The notes below the pieces were generated by a model that saw only the letters and a list, made by a program, of their open reading frames with translations, did no database searches and was not told the origin of the DNA. The translations under genes and the position numbers were made by a program. This document shows positions 1 through 6,789 of a stretch of 17,479 nt of DNA, one piece after another. This DNA is from UKL13-2 sp044228625. GTDB taxonomy: Bacteria; Pseudomonadota; Gammaproteobacteria; Burkholderiales; Usitatibacteraceae. Position 1 is the stretch's first letter, and the number at the start of each line of letters is the position of its first letter. The stretch lies in assembly GCA_044228625.1 (NCBI GenBank), contig JBGAUM010000077.1, forward strand, positions 1-17,479. Direction: 5' to 3'.

Positions 1-930
1 GGACCCGAAGTCCCGAAAGCCAACTTGATCTGGCAAGACCCGGTGCCGCCGGTCGATCACCCGCTGGTGGACGCTTCCGATATTGCAAAACTCAAGGCCG
101 GCATCCTGGCCGCTGGTCTGACGGTCTCCGAGCTCGTGGCGACCGCATGGGCGTCCGCATCCACCTACCGGGGCTCCGACAAGCGGGGTGGCGCCAATGG
201 CGCGCGCATTCGCCTCGCGCCGCAGCGCAATTGGGAAGCCAATGAGCCCGCGCAACTCGCCAGGGTGCTGGATGCGTTGGAAGGAATTCGCACGAAGTTC
301 AATGGCGCGCAAAAAGGCGGCAAGAAAATTTCGTTGGCGGATCTCATCGTGCTGGCCGGCAATACCGGCGTGGAGGCCGCCGCCAAGGCCGGGGGCGCCA
401 ATATTGAAGTGCCTTTTGCTCCGGGCCGTACGGACGCCACGGCGGAGCAGACCGACGCAGCCTCCTTCGACGTGCTCGAACCACTGGCAGATGGCTTTCG
501 CAATTACCAGAAAAAGAGTTACACGGTGCCGGCGGAAGAACTGTTGGTGGACAAGGCCCAACTGCTCACATTGAGCGCGCCGCAGATGACGGTGTTGGTG
601 GGCGGATTGCGCGTCTTGGGGGCCGGAGCATCGTCGCATGGCGTGTTCACGCAGCGCGTGGGGACGCTGAGCAATGATTTCTTCGTCAACCTTCTCGACA
701 TGTCCACCACGTGGGTGCCCGCCGGCGAAGGGACCTTTGAAGGGCGCGACCGCAAGAGTGGTGCGATCAAATGGACCGGCACGCGCGTGGACTTGGTGTT
801 CGGCTCCAACTCACAACTGCGCGCATTGGCCGAGGTCTATGCGCAAAGCGATGCACAAACGAAGTTCGTCCGAGACTTCGTGGCTGCGTGGAACAAGGTC
901 ATGAACCTCGACCGTTTCGACCTGCGCTGA
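1..930 (+). CDS. katG: Catalase-peroxidase KatG, C-terminal part (5' end outside window)
   Basis: This is the carboxy-terminal ~309 residues of a bifunctional haem catalase-peroxidase, which breaks down H2O2 and protects against peroxide stress. The reading frame is open from base 1, and its first residues read GPEVPKANLIWQDPVPPV, a KatG signature; the true start lies upstream. Further KatG hallmarks are SDKRGGANGARIRL, PGRTDATAEQTDAASF, LTLSAPQMTVLVGGLRVLGA, and the ending FVAAWNKVMNLDRFDLR. Compared with the ~740-residue Mycobacterium tuberculosis enzyme, the window begins about ten residues after the mobile active-site Arg418. The haem pocket, the Met-Tyr-Trp cofactor and the distal His are therefore not visible. 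Only the haem-less C-terminal domain, needed for stability and activity, is covered. No frameshift is seen, and a strong hairpin follows the stop. The family assignment is very secure; whether the whole gene is intact cannot be judged here. Confidence 0.97.
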   Translation, partial: GPEVPKANLIWQDPVPPVDHPLVDASDIAKLKAGILAAGLTVSELVATAWASASTYRGSDKRGGANGARIRLAPQRNWEANEPAQLARVLDALEGIRTKFNGAQKGGKKISLADLIVLAGNTGVEAAAKAGGANIEVPFAPGRTDATAEQTDAASFDVLEPLADGFRNYQKKSYTVPAEELLVDKAQLLTLSAPQMTVLVGGLRVLGAGASSHGVFTQRVGTLSNDFFVNLLDMSTTWVPAGEGTFEGRDRKSGAIKWTGTRVDLVFGSNSQLRALAEVYAQSDAQTKFVRDFVAAWNKVMNLDRFDLR

Positions 931-946
931 CCGATCCCGCAATAAC

Positions 947-1014
947 AAACCCCAGCACCGGCGCACCTCCCGGGCCCAAAGGCCCTGGAAAAGCGCACCG
1001 GTACTGGGGTTTTT
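947..1014. terminator. Intrinsic terminator between convergent katG and TonB receptor gene
   Basis: A long inverted repeat pairs AAACCCCAGCACCGG (947-961) with CACCGGTACTGGGGTTT (996-1012), with one or two mismatches. A second small hairpin, GGGCC/GGCCC (972-976 with 981-985), sits inside the loop. On the + strand the stem runs into a T-run (1010-1014), 16 nt after the katG stop. On the - strand the other side gives GGGGTTTGTTATT, so the structure can serve both convergent genes. Stem length and position make it a convincing bidirectional terminator. Confidence 0.85.
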
Positions 1015-1040
1015 GACTTGTGTGCTGCTGAATCGGGCGT

Positions 1041-3323
1041 CTAGAACTTCGCCTTGAACTGCACGCCAAAGGTGCGCGGATCGTTGATGAAGCCGGTCAG
1101 GTTGTTGAAGTCGATGCCGCCCACCACGCGGATCTGGTTGCCGATGTTGCGGCCAAAGGCAGCGACTTCATATTTACCGTGGCTCCAGTTGTAGCCCACA
1201 CGCAGCCCGGCCTCGGTCAGCGCCTTGCCCGTGTATTCACGCGCTTCGTACAGGAAGAAGTTGATCTTGCTGCGATATGCCAAATCGCCGTATACGAAGA
1301 ATTCCGCACCGGCGCCCATCGGCTGGGTGTACTTCATGGTCATGTTGAACACGGTTTTCGGCGCTTGCGGCAACGGGTTGCCGTTGATCGACACGGTGGG
1401 CGCAAACTTGCCGATGGCCGGATTGATCGGCGACGTGATCGGATCGAGCACCGTGCAACCGGAGCCGCAGGCATCCACGCGAAGATTGGGATCCTTGATC
1501 TCGGTCTTGTTGTAGCTGAAGCCGGCGGTGGCCAGCAGGTTGTCCGTGAGCAAGGCCTCGAGGTCGAGTTCGAAGCCTGAACCCTTGGCCTTGGCTGCAT
1601 TCACCAAGCGGTTGAAGTTTGCGTTTCCACCCACGGCGGTCAACTGCAAATCTTTGACGTCGTAGCTGAACACGTTGAGGCCGACACGTGCGCGGCGGTT
1701 CATGAGGTCCGACTTGATGCCGGCTTCATACGAGGTGACCGTTTCCGAATTGGCCACCGATAGCGAATCGCCGAACAGCAGGCGGCCCTGGATGCTGGGC
1801 GCGCGGAAACCCCGTGCGACCTTGGCATACACGTTGGTGTCCTTGGAAAGCTTGTAGGTTGCGGACAGGTCGCCCGAGGTGTTGTTGGCGTCGGTGGTCG
1901 TGGTCAGGCGTCCGATAAAGGTGGGGGAGAAGGGTGGCGCCACCAGGCGGTTGGCAACGAAGTCTTTCTCGTCCTTGGTGTAGCGCAAGCCCGCACGGAT
2001 GTTCAGGACGTCCGAGGCTGCGAAATTCACCGACCCGAACAGGGCGCTGGCCTTGTTCTCCTGGTTCTGGTTCGCATACCCATTCTGCACGTTGCCGCCA
2101 ATTGACGAGTAGTTGAAGCTGTCGATGTCGAATTTTTCATTGAACAGATACACGCCGGCCAGCCACTTCAGGGACTTGTCGCCGCCTTCCAGGCGGAACT
2201 CCTGGGTGATCTGCTTGTGCTTCGGCAAGCCATCAGCCGATTCAGCGTCAAACGGAATGAATCCGGGGCCGGAAGCGGGCAGGAATGAGGCACCGAATCC
2301 GCCGTCAATGTCGCCGCGCGAGAACGTCTTCATCTTCTCGTAGCCGGTGATTGAGTGGAGGGTCATGTCGCCAAGGTTCCAGCGCAGGCGCATGCTCGCG
2401 CCTTCGTTCTTCACATCCTGTGAATTGAGGCCGTCGATGGAAATGCGTGCCGGGTCAAAGCCATCGACCAGTTCACTGGTGCCGGGCTTGACAATGTTGG
2501 CGCGGAACAAGCGGGCGGAACCGTTGAGGTCGCGCATGTGCACATTGAACAGCGCGTTGAAATTCTTGTCCGGCGAATACTCCAATTGGAAACGTGCCGC
2601 GGTGTCGCGATAGCCTTCCAATTCCCGGGTCTTTGCGCCGGGCGCCGTGTTGGTCACCCAGTCGTCGCGCGTTTGCGAGAGCACGGCGACGCGTCCGGCC
2701 CAGCCATTGCCCATCGGGATATTGAACGCGCCCTCGAGGTTGGCAGTCTGGTATTTGCCATAAGAGATGCTGACGTACGGGTCGCCGCCTTGAGACGGTT
2801 TGACCGAGTCAAACTTGATGACGCCAGCCGGCGTGTTGCGGCCGAAGTTGGTGCCCTGCGGGCCGCGCAAGACTTCGACTTGGGCGATGTCGAACACCGG
2901 GAATCCCTTGAGGATCGGATTTTCCTGCACCACATCGTCGTACACCAGCGAGACCGGTTGGGATGCGTTCAGGTCGAAATCGGTATTGCCGTAGCCGCGA
3001 ATGTAGAAGCGCGGGAACGCGCGACCGAACGAAGACTCGATGTTGAGACTCGGCACGCGCGCGGCCAGCATGCGGATGTCCTGCCCGCTGGAATTGATGA
3101 CGTCGAGTTTTTCCCCCGAGAGCGTGGTGATCGATGTGGGGACGTCCTTGATGTTCTCCAGCCGGCGCTCCGCCGTGACCACAATCTCCTCCAGCTTGCC
3201 CTCGACTTTCTGGGCGGGCTTGGAGTCCGCTTGTTGTGCATAGCTGATCGACGCATGGCTGGCCAATGCAAGGGCGACGGCGAGGGAAAGCGTGGACGGG
3301 CGCGAGCAGTTCGGATTGTTCAT
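1041..3323 (-). CDS. TonB-dependent outer-membrane receptor (760 aa)
   Basis: This is an outer-membrane ligand-gated channel powered by TonB-ExbB-ExbD. The signal peptide covers about residues 1-29 (hydrophobic LSLAVALALASHASISYA, cleavage before QQ). A TonB-box-like EEIVVTAER follows at 46-53, then the plug domain (about 55-175) with RFYIRGYGN and VEVLRGPQGTNFGRNTPAGV, then the beta-barrel, which ends in the terminal Phe typical of BamA-assembled proteins. I chose the ATG at 3323 because AAGGA lies 7 nt upstream and the signal peptide starts right there; an in-frame ATG at 3359 would add 12 residues without a good ribosome site. It is divergent from the MDR gene and convergent with katG. The substrate cannot be read from the sequence; the plug resembles the large family of siderophore and hydrophobic-compound receptors. 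The family call is certain; the ligand is unknown. Confidence 0.95.
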   Translation of the reverse strand: MNNPNCSRPSTLSLAVALALASHASISYAQQADSKPAQKVEGKLEEIVVTAERRLENIKDVPTSITTLSGEKLDVINSSGQDIRMLAARVPSLNIESSFGRAFPRFYIRGYGNTDFDLNASQPVSLVYDDVVQENPILKGFPVFDIAQVEVLRGPQGTNFGRNTPAGVIKFDSVKPSQGGDPYVSISYGKYQTANLEGAFNIPMGNGWAGRVAVLSQTRDDWVTNTAPGAKTRELEGYRDTAARFQLEYSPDKNFNALFNVHMRDLNGSARLFRANIVKPGTSELVDGFDPARISIDGLNSQDVKNEGASMRLRWNLGDMTLHSITGYEKMKTFSRGDIDGGFGASFLPASGPGFIPFDAESADGLPKHKQITQEFRLEGGDKSLKWLAGVYLFNEKFDIDSFNYSSIGGNVQNGYANQNQENKASALFGSVNFAASDVLNIRAGLRYTKDEKDFVANRLVAPPFSPTFIGRLTTTTDANNTSGDLSATYKLSKDTNVYAKVARGFRAPSIQGRLLFGDSLSVANSETVTSYEAGIKSDLMNRRARVGLNVFSYDVKDLQLTAVGGNANFNRLVNAAKAKGSGFELDLEALLTDNLLATAGFSYNKTEIKDPNLRVDACGSGCTVLDPITSPINPAIGKFAPTVSINGNPLPQAPKTVFNMTMKYTQPMGAGAEFFVYGDLAYRSKINFFLYEAREYTGKALTEAGLRVGYNWSHGKYEVAAFGRNIGNQIRVVGGIDFNNLTGFINDPRTFGVQFKAKF

Positions 3324-3357
3324 GGCGATGTCCTTGTTGGTTTTGGGGAGTGAACCC

Positions 3358-3372
3358 ATGGATTCTATCCAT
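3358..3372. promoter_or_regulatory. Short inverted repeat upstream of the first TonB receptor gene
   Basis: ATGGAT-tct-ATCCAT is a perfect 6-bp inverted repeat with a 3-base centre, 35 bp upstream of the receptor start codon on the - strand. It could be an operator for a dimeric regulator or a small leader hairpin. The rest of the 169-bp divergent gap (3324-3492) shows no clear -10/-35 pair and no Fur-like box. The arms are short enough to arise by chance, so this is tentative. Confidence 0.25.
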
Positions 3373-3492
3373 TTGGTTGCGCGATGATTCCGGTAAATTG
3401 CAGTTTGCTGCCGAAGCGCAATTGACGGTCATACTTGAGCCAAGGACCCAATGTCCGCGTCCTGTATGTTTTTTCATCCATCGGAACCCTGA

Positions 3493-4467
3493 ATGAAAGC
3501 GATTCGCTGCAAAGAGTGGGGCGGTCCGGAGTTGTTGGCTGTCGAAGAGGTCAACTTGCCGCCGCCTGCCGCGGGAGAAGTCCGCATCCGCATCCGTGCG
3601 GCCGGGGTCAACTTTCCCGACCTTTTGATGATTCAAAGGAAATACCAGATTCAGCCGCAGTTGCCCTTTACGCCCGGCGCTGAAGTTGCCGGCGAGGTAT
3701 TGGCGGTTGGGGAGGGCGTCACCCATGTGAAAGTGGGAGATCGCGTCGCGTGCTTTTGTGGCCTGGGTGGTTTCGCGGAAGAAGTGAATGCGCCTGCAAA
3801 TGCCACGCTCCCGCTGCCACCGGGCATGCCGTTCAATGTTGCCGCAGCGTTTACCTTGGCCTATGGAACCTCCTGGCATGCGGTGCGCGACCGGGCCATG
3901 CTCCAGGCGGGCGAAACCATGCTGGTCCTCGGTGCAGCTGGCGGCGTAGGGCTTGCGGCCATTGAAATTGGCAAGGCCATCGGCGCCAAGGTGATTGCCG
4001 CGGCATCGACCGATGAAAAGCTTGCGGTCTGCAAGGAGCATGGTGCCGACGGCTTGATCAACTATGCCAAGGAAGACTTGCGAGAGGCCATTGTTCGCGA
4101 GTGCGGCAAGCGCGGTCCCGATGTCATTTACGATCCGGTCGGCGGTCCGTTTGCAGAGCCGGCGTTTCGCTCGATCGCGTGGCGGGGTCGGTATTTGGTC
4201 ATCGGTTTTGCAGACGGCACCATTCCGGCGTTGCCGATGAATTTGCCGCTGCTGAAAGGCGCGTCGATCGTTGGCGTCTTCTGGGGAAATTTTGTGGCGC
4301 GCGAGCCGGAGGCCAACGTCAAGGGCTTGGGTGAACTGATGCGTTGGCTGGCAGCGGGAAAACTCAAGCCGAGAATCTCTTCGACCTACCCGTTGTCAGG
4401 AGTGCCCCAAGCGTTGAATGACGTGGCGACCCGCAAGGTGATGGGGAAAGCAGTTATCGTTCCATAA
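3493..4467 (+). CDS. Zinc-independent MDR-family NAD(P)H:quinone oxidoreductase (324 aa)
   Basis: This is a medium-chain dehydrogenase/reductase of the quinone oxidoreductase group, expected to reduce quinones or enones with NADPH in the cytoplasm. The N-terminal GroES-like domain covers about residues 1-120 and includes AAGVNFPDLLMIQ and PGAEVAGEVLAVGEGV. The nucleotide-binding Rossmann fold starts with LGAAGGVGLAA (146-156), preceded by AYGTSWHAV. The Cys and His ligands for catalytic and structural zinc found in alcohol dehydrogenases are absent, as expected for this subgroup, and the length is normal. The start is preceded by a weak GGAA six to seven bases upstream. The gene stands alone, divergent from a TonB receptor and convergent with the histidine kinase. 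The physiological substrate is unknown; acyl-CoA or enone reductase activity is an alternative within the same superfamily. Confidence 0.92.
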   Translation: MKAIRCKEWGGPELLAVEEVNLPPPAAGEVRIRIRAAGVNFPDLLMIQRKYQIQPQLPFTPGAEVAGEVLAVGEGVTHVKVGDRVACFCGLGGFAEEVNAPANATLPLPPGMPFNVAAAFTLAYGTSWHAVRDRAMLQAGETMLVLGAAGGVGLAAIEIGKAIGAKVIAAASTDEKLAVCKEHGADGLINYAKEDLREAIVRECGKRGPDVIYDPVGGPFAEPAFRSIAWRGRYLVIGFADGTIPALPMNLPLLKGASIVGVFWGNFVAREPEANVKGLGELMRWLAAGKLKPRISSTYPLSGVPQALNDVATRKVMGKAVIVP

Positions 4468-4472
4468 CGGCC

Positions 4473-4502
4473 GGCGGCTTGTGAAACAGACTGAAGCCGT
4501 CC
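4473..4502. terminator. Possible bidirectional hairpin between MDR and kinase genes
   Basis: In the 44-bp gap between two convergent genes, GGCGGCTT (4473-4480) pairs with AAGCCGtCC (4494-4502), with one bulged base and a 13-nt loop. The position is right for a shared terminator, but no T-run follows on either strand, so an intrinsic mechanism is weak. It may instead be a simple 3'-end stabiliser. Confidence 0.35.
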
Positions 4503-4511
4503 GCCAAGTAC

Positions 4512-5849
4512 CTAGGCCGGCTTCATCGCCGGCCATTCAATGGTGATGCGCGCACCACCCAGGCTGGACGTCGAAATGGTGGCGCGCCCGCCATGCCATT
4601 CGGCAATGCGCTGCACAATCGCCAAGCCAAGCCCGGTACCGCCTGCATTGTCTTGCCGCGTGCGGCTGCTTTCCAGCCGCGCGAAGGGCACGAACAGGCG
4701 TGCCTGATCTGCCGCCGGAATGCCCGGGCCGTCGTCGTCGACGTGAATGCGGAATCGCTGGCGGTCTTCTTCGACATGCACCACGACGCGCGATTTGGCA
4801 AAGCGCAACGCATTGCGCACCAGGTTCTGCACTGCGCGCGCCATGAACTTCGGCTCGCATGGTGCATCGGCCACATTGGATTCAACGGCCACCGGCACGC
4901 TGATATCAGACGCCTGTGCTGCTTCAATTTCATCTTCCACCGCATTGGGAAGCCAACTCTCCACGGGGACCGATGCCAACGCGATGTCGGGCGTGGTGTT
5001 GCGTTCCAATCGCGAATACAACAGCATCTCCTGCACGAGCGAATCGAGCTCGTCGACGTCGAGGTGCATCTTGCGGAGGAGACTCTCGCGCTCCGCCGGG
5101 CTGGCCTCTTCCGCGAGGGAGAGCGCAAACCGCAGGCGGGCCAACGGCGTTTTCAATTCATGCGATACCGCGTTGGTGAGGTCGCGATGCGAATTCACCA
5201 GCTTGCCAATGCGTTCGGCCATGCGATTGAATGAATCCGCAATCGGGCGCAATGCAGAACCCTTGCGGATTTTCACGTTGACGTCAAACTGGCCGGCGCC
5301 CACGCAGTCGGCGGCTCTGTCGATGCGTTTCAGATCGCGCCAGAACAGCGCAATCCACGCCAGGAGCGCCAACGCAAACATTGTCGATTCAACGATCCAG
5401 ACGAATACCATGGGCCGGAACAGTCCGAAGATCTGCGGTTCTTGCGACGCCAGTGCGGTGATCTTGGCGACCTGCTGGGTTCCCAGCACCGTGCGGTAGA
5501 GAATTGCCCCGTTGGGGTTGGACAGACGCGTAACGTGCACGTCTCCCTGGGCGAGGCGTTCCAGCGTCTCCGGTTCCAATGCCTTGCTCGAGGCCAGTTG
5601 GGACAGTGGCAACAACTCGAAAGGAAAGCCGATGCGATCCTTGATCTGCGCCACGCGGGCGGGCCACTCGCTTTGTGGATAGGCACGCAGCGCTTCTTCA
5701 ACAAACACAAAGGTTCGCTTCGTGGAATTGCGGCTCTCAATGGCTTTTGCGGAATTGATCGCCTCATCCACAAAATGGGTGTGGATCAGGTAGGAGGTGG
5801 CTGATGTAATCAGCACCAGCACCCAAAGCTTGAGAAAAACCTTGCCCAT
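4512..5849 (-). CDS. RstB-like sensor histidine kinase (445 aa)
   Basis: This inner-membrane sensor kinase autophosphorylates on a His and passes the phosphate to the regulator encoded just upstream. Order of parts: transmembrane helix 1 (about 5-22), periplasmic sensor (about 23-145), transmembrane helix 2 (about 146-169), HAMP linker (170-222), H-box AVSHELKTPLARLR with His230, N-box QNLVRNALRF with Asn346, G1 box DDDGPGI (371-377), and G2 box GGTGLGLAI (403-411). All catalytic motifs are intact. The periplasmic start, with conserved-looking YPQSEWPARV and LPLSQL, resembles E. coli RstB, which also has 433-445 residues. The ATG at 5849 follows the regulator stop by 4 nt and has no clear ribosome site, so translational coupling is likely. 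An upstream in-frame ATG at 5927 would lie inside the regulator gene and lose the clean N-terminal membrane helix. The kinase family is certain, RstB-likeness probable, the signal unknown. Confidence 0.93.
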   Translation of the reverse strand: MGKVFLKLWVLVLITSATSYLIHTHFVDEAINSAKAIESRNSTKRTFVFVEEALRAYPQSEWPARVAQIKDRIGFPFELLPLSQLASSKALEPETLERLAQGDVHVTRLSNPNGAILYRTVLGTQQVAKITALASQEPQIFGLFRPMVFVWIVESTMFALALLAWIALFWRDLKRIDRAADCVGAGQFDVNVKIRKGSALRPIADSFNRMAERIGKLVNSHRDLTNAVSHELKTPLARLRFALSLAEEASPAERESLLRKMHLDVDELDSLVQEMLLYSRLERNTTPDIALASVPVESWLPNAVEDEIEAAQASDISVPVAVESNVADAPCEPKFMARAVQNLVRNALRFAKSRVVVHVEEDRQRFRIHVDDDGPGIPAADQARLFVPFARLESSRTRQDNAGGTGLGLAIVQRIAEWHGGRATISTSSLGGARITIEWPAMKPA

Positions 5850-5853
5850 CAGA

Positions 5854-6648
5854 CTACCAGGGGTTGGGACTGAACAAGTATCCGTGCGGACGTACCGTCT
5901 TGATATGGCCGGCTGCGGAAACATCATCCCCGAGCTTGCGGCGCAGGCGGGACACGCGCGAGTCGATCGAACGGTCGATGCCGTCGTAGTCGAGACCGCG
6001 GAGCGACTTCAAGATCTCGTTACGGGGCAATACGCGTCCCGCATTTGTGGCGAGCAGCCAGAGCAAGTCAAATTCCGCAGTGGTCAGATCCACTGGGGCG
6101 TCCCCCAACTTGACCTCGCGCGAATGGTGGCTGATGAACAACCGACCGAATTGGATGGTGTCGCCGACGTCGGCCGGCTTTTCCGGCGAACTCATGCGGC
6201 GCAGGATTGCCTTGATGTGTGCAAGGAGGACGCGTGGTTGAACCGGCTTGGCCAGGTAATCGTCGGCGCCCATTTCCAGACCCAGGACCTGGTCGATATC
6301 CTCGTCCCGCGCAGTCAGCATCACGATTGGAACATCCGATCCGCCGGCACGCAGTTCGCGGCAGATGTCGAAGCCGTCCGTTCCCGGAAGCATCACGTCG
6401 AGAACGACAAGATGCGGCTGTTCGCGCTGGATGCGCAACAGGGCCTCATCCCCCCGATGTTCCACCGTGACCTGGATTCCGCGCTTTTCGAGGTATTCGG
6501 CGGTCAGGCGGGCCAGTTCAATGTCGTCTTCGACGATCATGACCCGGTAGGCTTGGCCATTCGGACTCATCAGCATGTCAGGATCCTTGTCCTGGGGTAG
6601 ACCGAACGGGCGTCTCGGCGCGCGTGACATAACGTATCCCTGCAGCAT
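5854..6648 (-). CDS. RstA-like OmpR-family response regulator
   Basis: This is the DNA-binding partner of the downstream kinase. Numbered from the internal Met at 6576, the receiver shows the acidic pair ED (17-18), phospho-acceptor Asp60 in VLDVMLPG, Thr88 and Lys110 (LAKP). A winged-helix domain follows (about 139-238). The C-terminal segment LRGLDYDGIDRSIDSRVSRL and ending IKTVRPHGYLFSPNPW closely resemble E. coli RstA. Two starts compete. The ATG at 6648 has GGAGG 5 nt upstream and adds 24 residues (MLQGYVMSRAPRRPFGLPQD and following) with no family counterpart. The ATG at 6576 has AAGGA 7 nt upstream and gives the family-typical 240 residues. I list the longer frame because of its stronger ribosome site and the -10-like element just upstream, but either may be used. 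The extra segment coincides with a repeat-like palindrome. Confidence 0.92.
   Translation of the reverse strand: MLQGYVMSRAPRRPFGLPQDKDPDMLMSPNGQAYRVMIVEDDIELARLTAEYLEKRGIQVTVEHRGDEALLRIQREQPHLVVLDVMLPGTDGFDICRELRAGGSDVPIVMLTARDEDIDQVLGLEMGADDYLAKPVQPRVLLAHIKAILRRMSSPEKPADVGDTIQFGRLFISHHSREVKLGDAPVDLTTAEFDLLWLLATNAGRVLPRNEILKSLRGLDYDGIDRSIDSRVSRLRRKLGDDVSAAGHIKTVRPHGYLFSPNPW
6557..6609. repeat. Imperfect palindrome resembling a decayed dispersed repeat, within the regulator N-terminus
   Basis: CCATTCGGACT (6557-6567) and AGACCGAACGG (6599-6609) form an 11-bp inverted repeat with two mismatches, enclosing a stretch with GTCAGGATCCTTGTCCTGGGG. From memory, this layout and wording resemble the short dispersed intergenic repeats of many beta- and gammaproteobacteria, which when translated give strings like PFGL followed by a closing NG. 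Here the - strand frame reads RRPFGLPQDKDPD...SPNG and stays open. Only one copy is visible in the window, so repeat status is inference. Confidence 0.35.
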
Positions 6649-6659
6649 GGCTGCCTCCG

Positions 6660-6678
6660 TATGAACTTGATCATTATC
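6660..6678 (-). promoter_or_regulatory. Partial Fur-box match overlapping a -10-like element upstream of the regulator
   Basis: On the - strand GATAATGATCAAGTTCATA matches the 19-bp Fur consensus GATAATGATAATCATTATC at 13 positions, with the first nine perfect. The same bases contain GATAAT (6673-6678), a 5-of-6 match to a sigma-70 -10 element. It would place the transcript start about 18 nt before the ATG at 6648; a recognisable -35 is lacking. No similar box is seen before either TonB receptor. It could be chance in an AT-rich promoter stretch. Confidence 0.35.
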
Positions 6679-6741
6679 GAGGATACGTGAAGAAAAGTGG
6701 TCGTCTGTAGCACGATGTCCCGGGCATGTGGCAAAACGTAA

Positions 6742-6773
6742 CCGGCCGCGCGCCCTGCAGGCCGCGCGGCCGG
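6742..6773 (-). terminator. Intrinsic terminator after the second TonB receptor gene
   Basis: CCGGCCGCGCG (6742-6752) and CGCGCGGCCGG (6763-6773) form a perfect 11-bp GC-only stem around a 10-nt loop, 17 nt beyond the receptor stop codon. On the - strand it is followed by TTACGTTTT, an interrupted T-run. It separates the receptor transcript from the two-component genes downstream on the same strand. Confidence 0.75.
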
Positions 6774-6789
6774 TCGTTTTGCGAGGCGG

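Noticed and set aside
2809..4041. A 410-codon - strand frame spanning the first receptor start, the gap and the MDR gene start
   Set aside because: It overlaps two real genes in other frames and its translation is a shadow of both.
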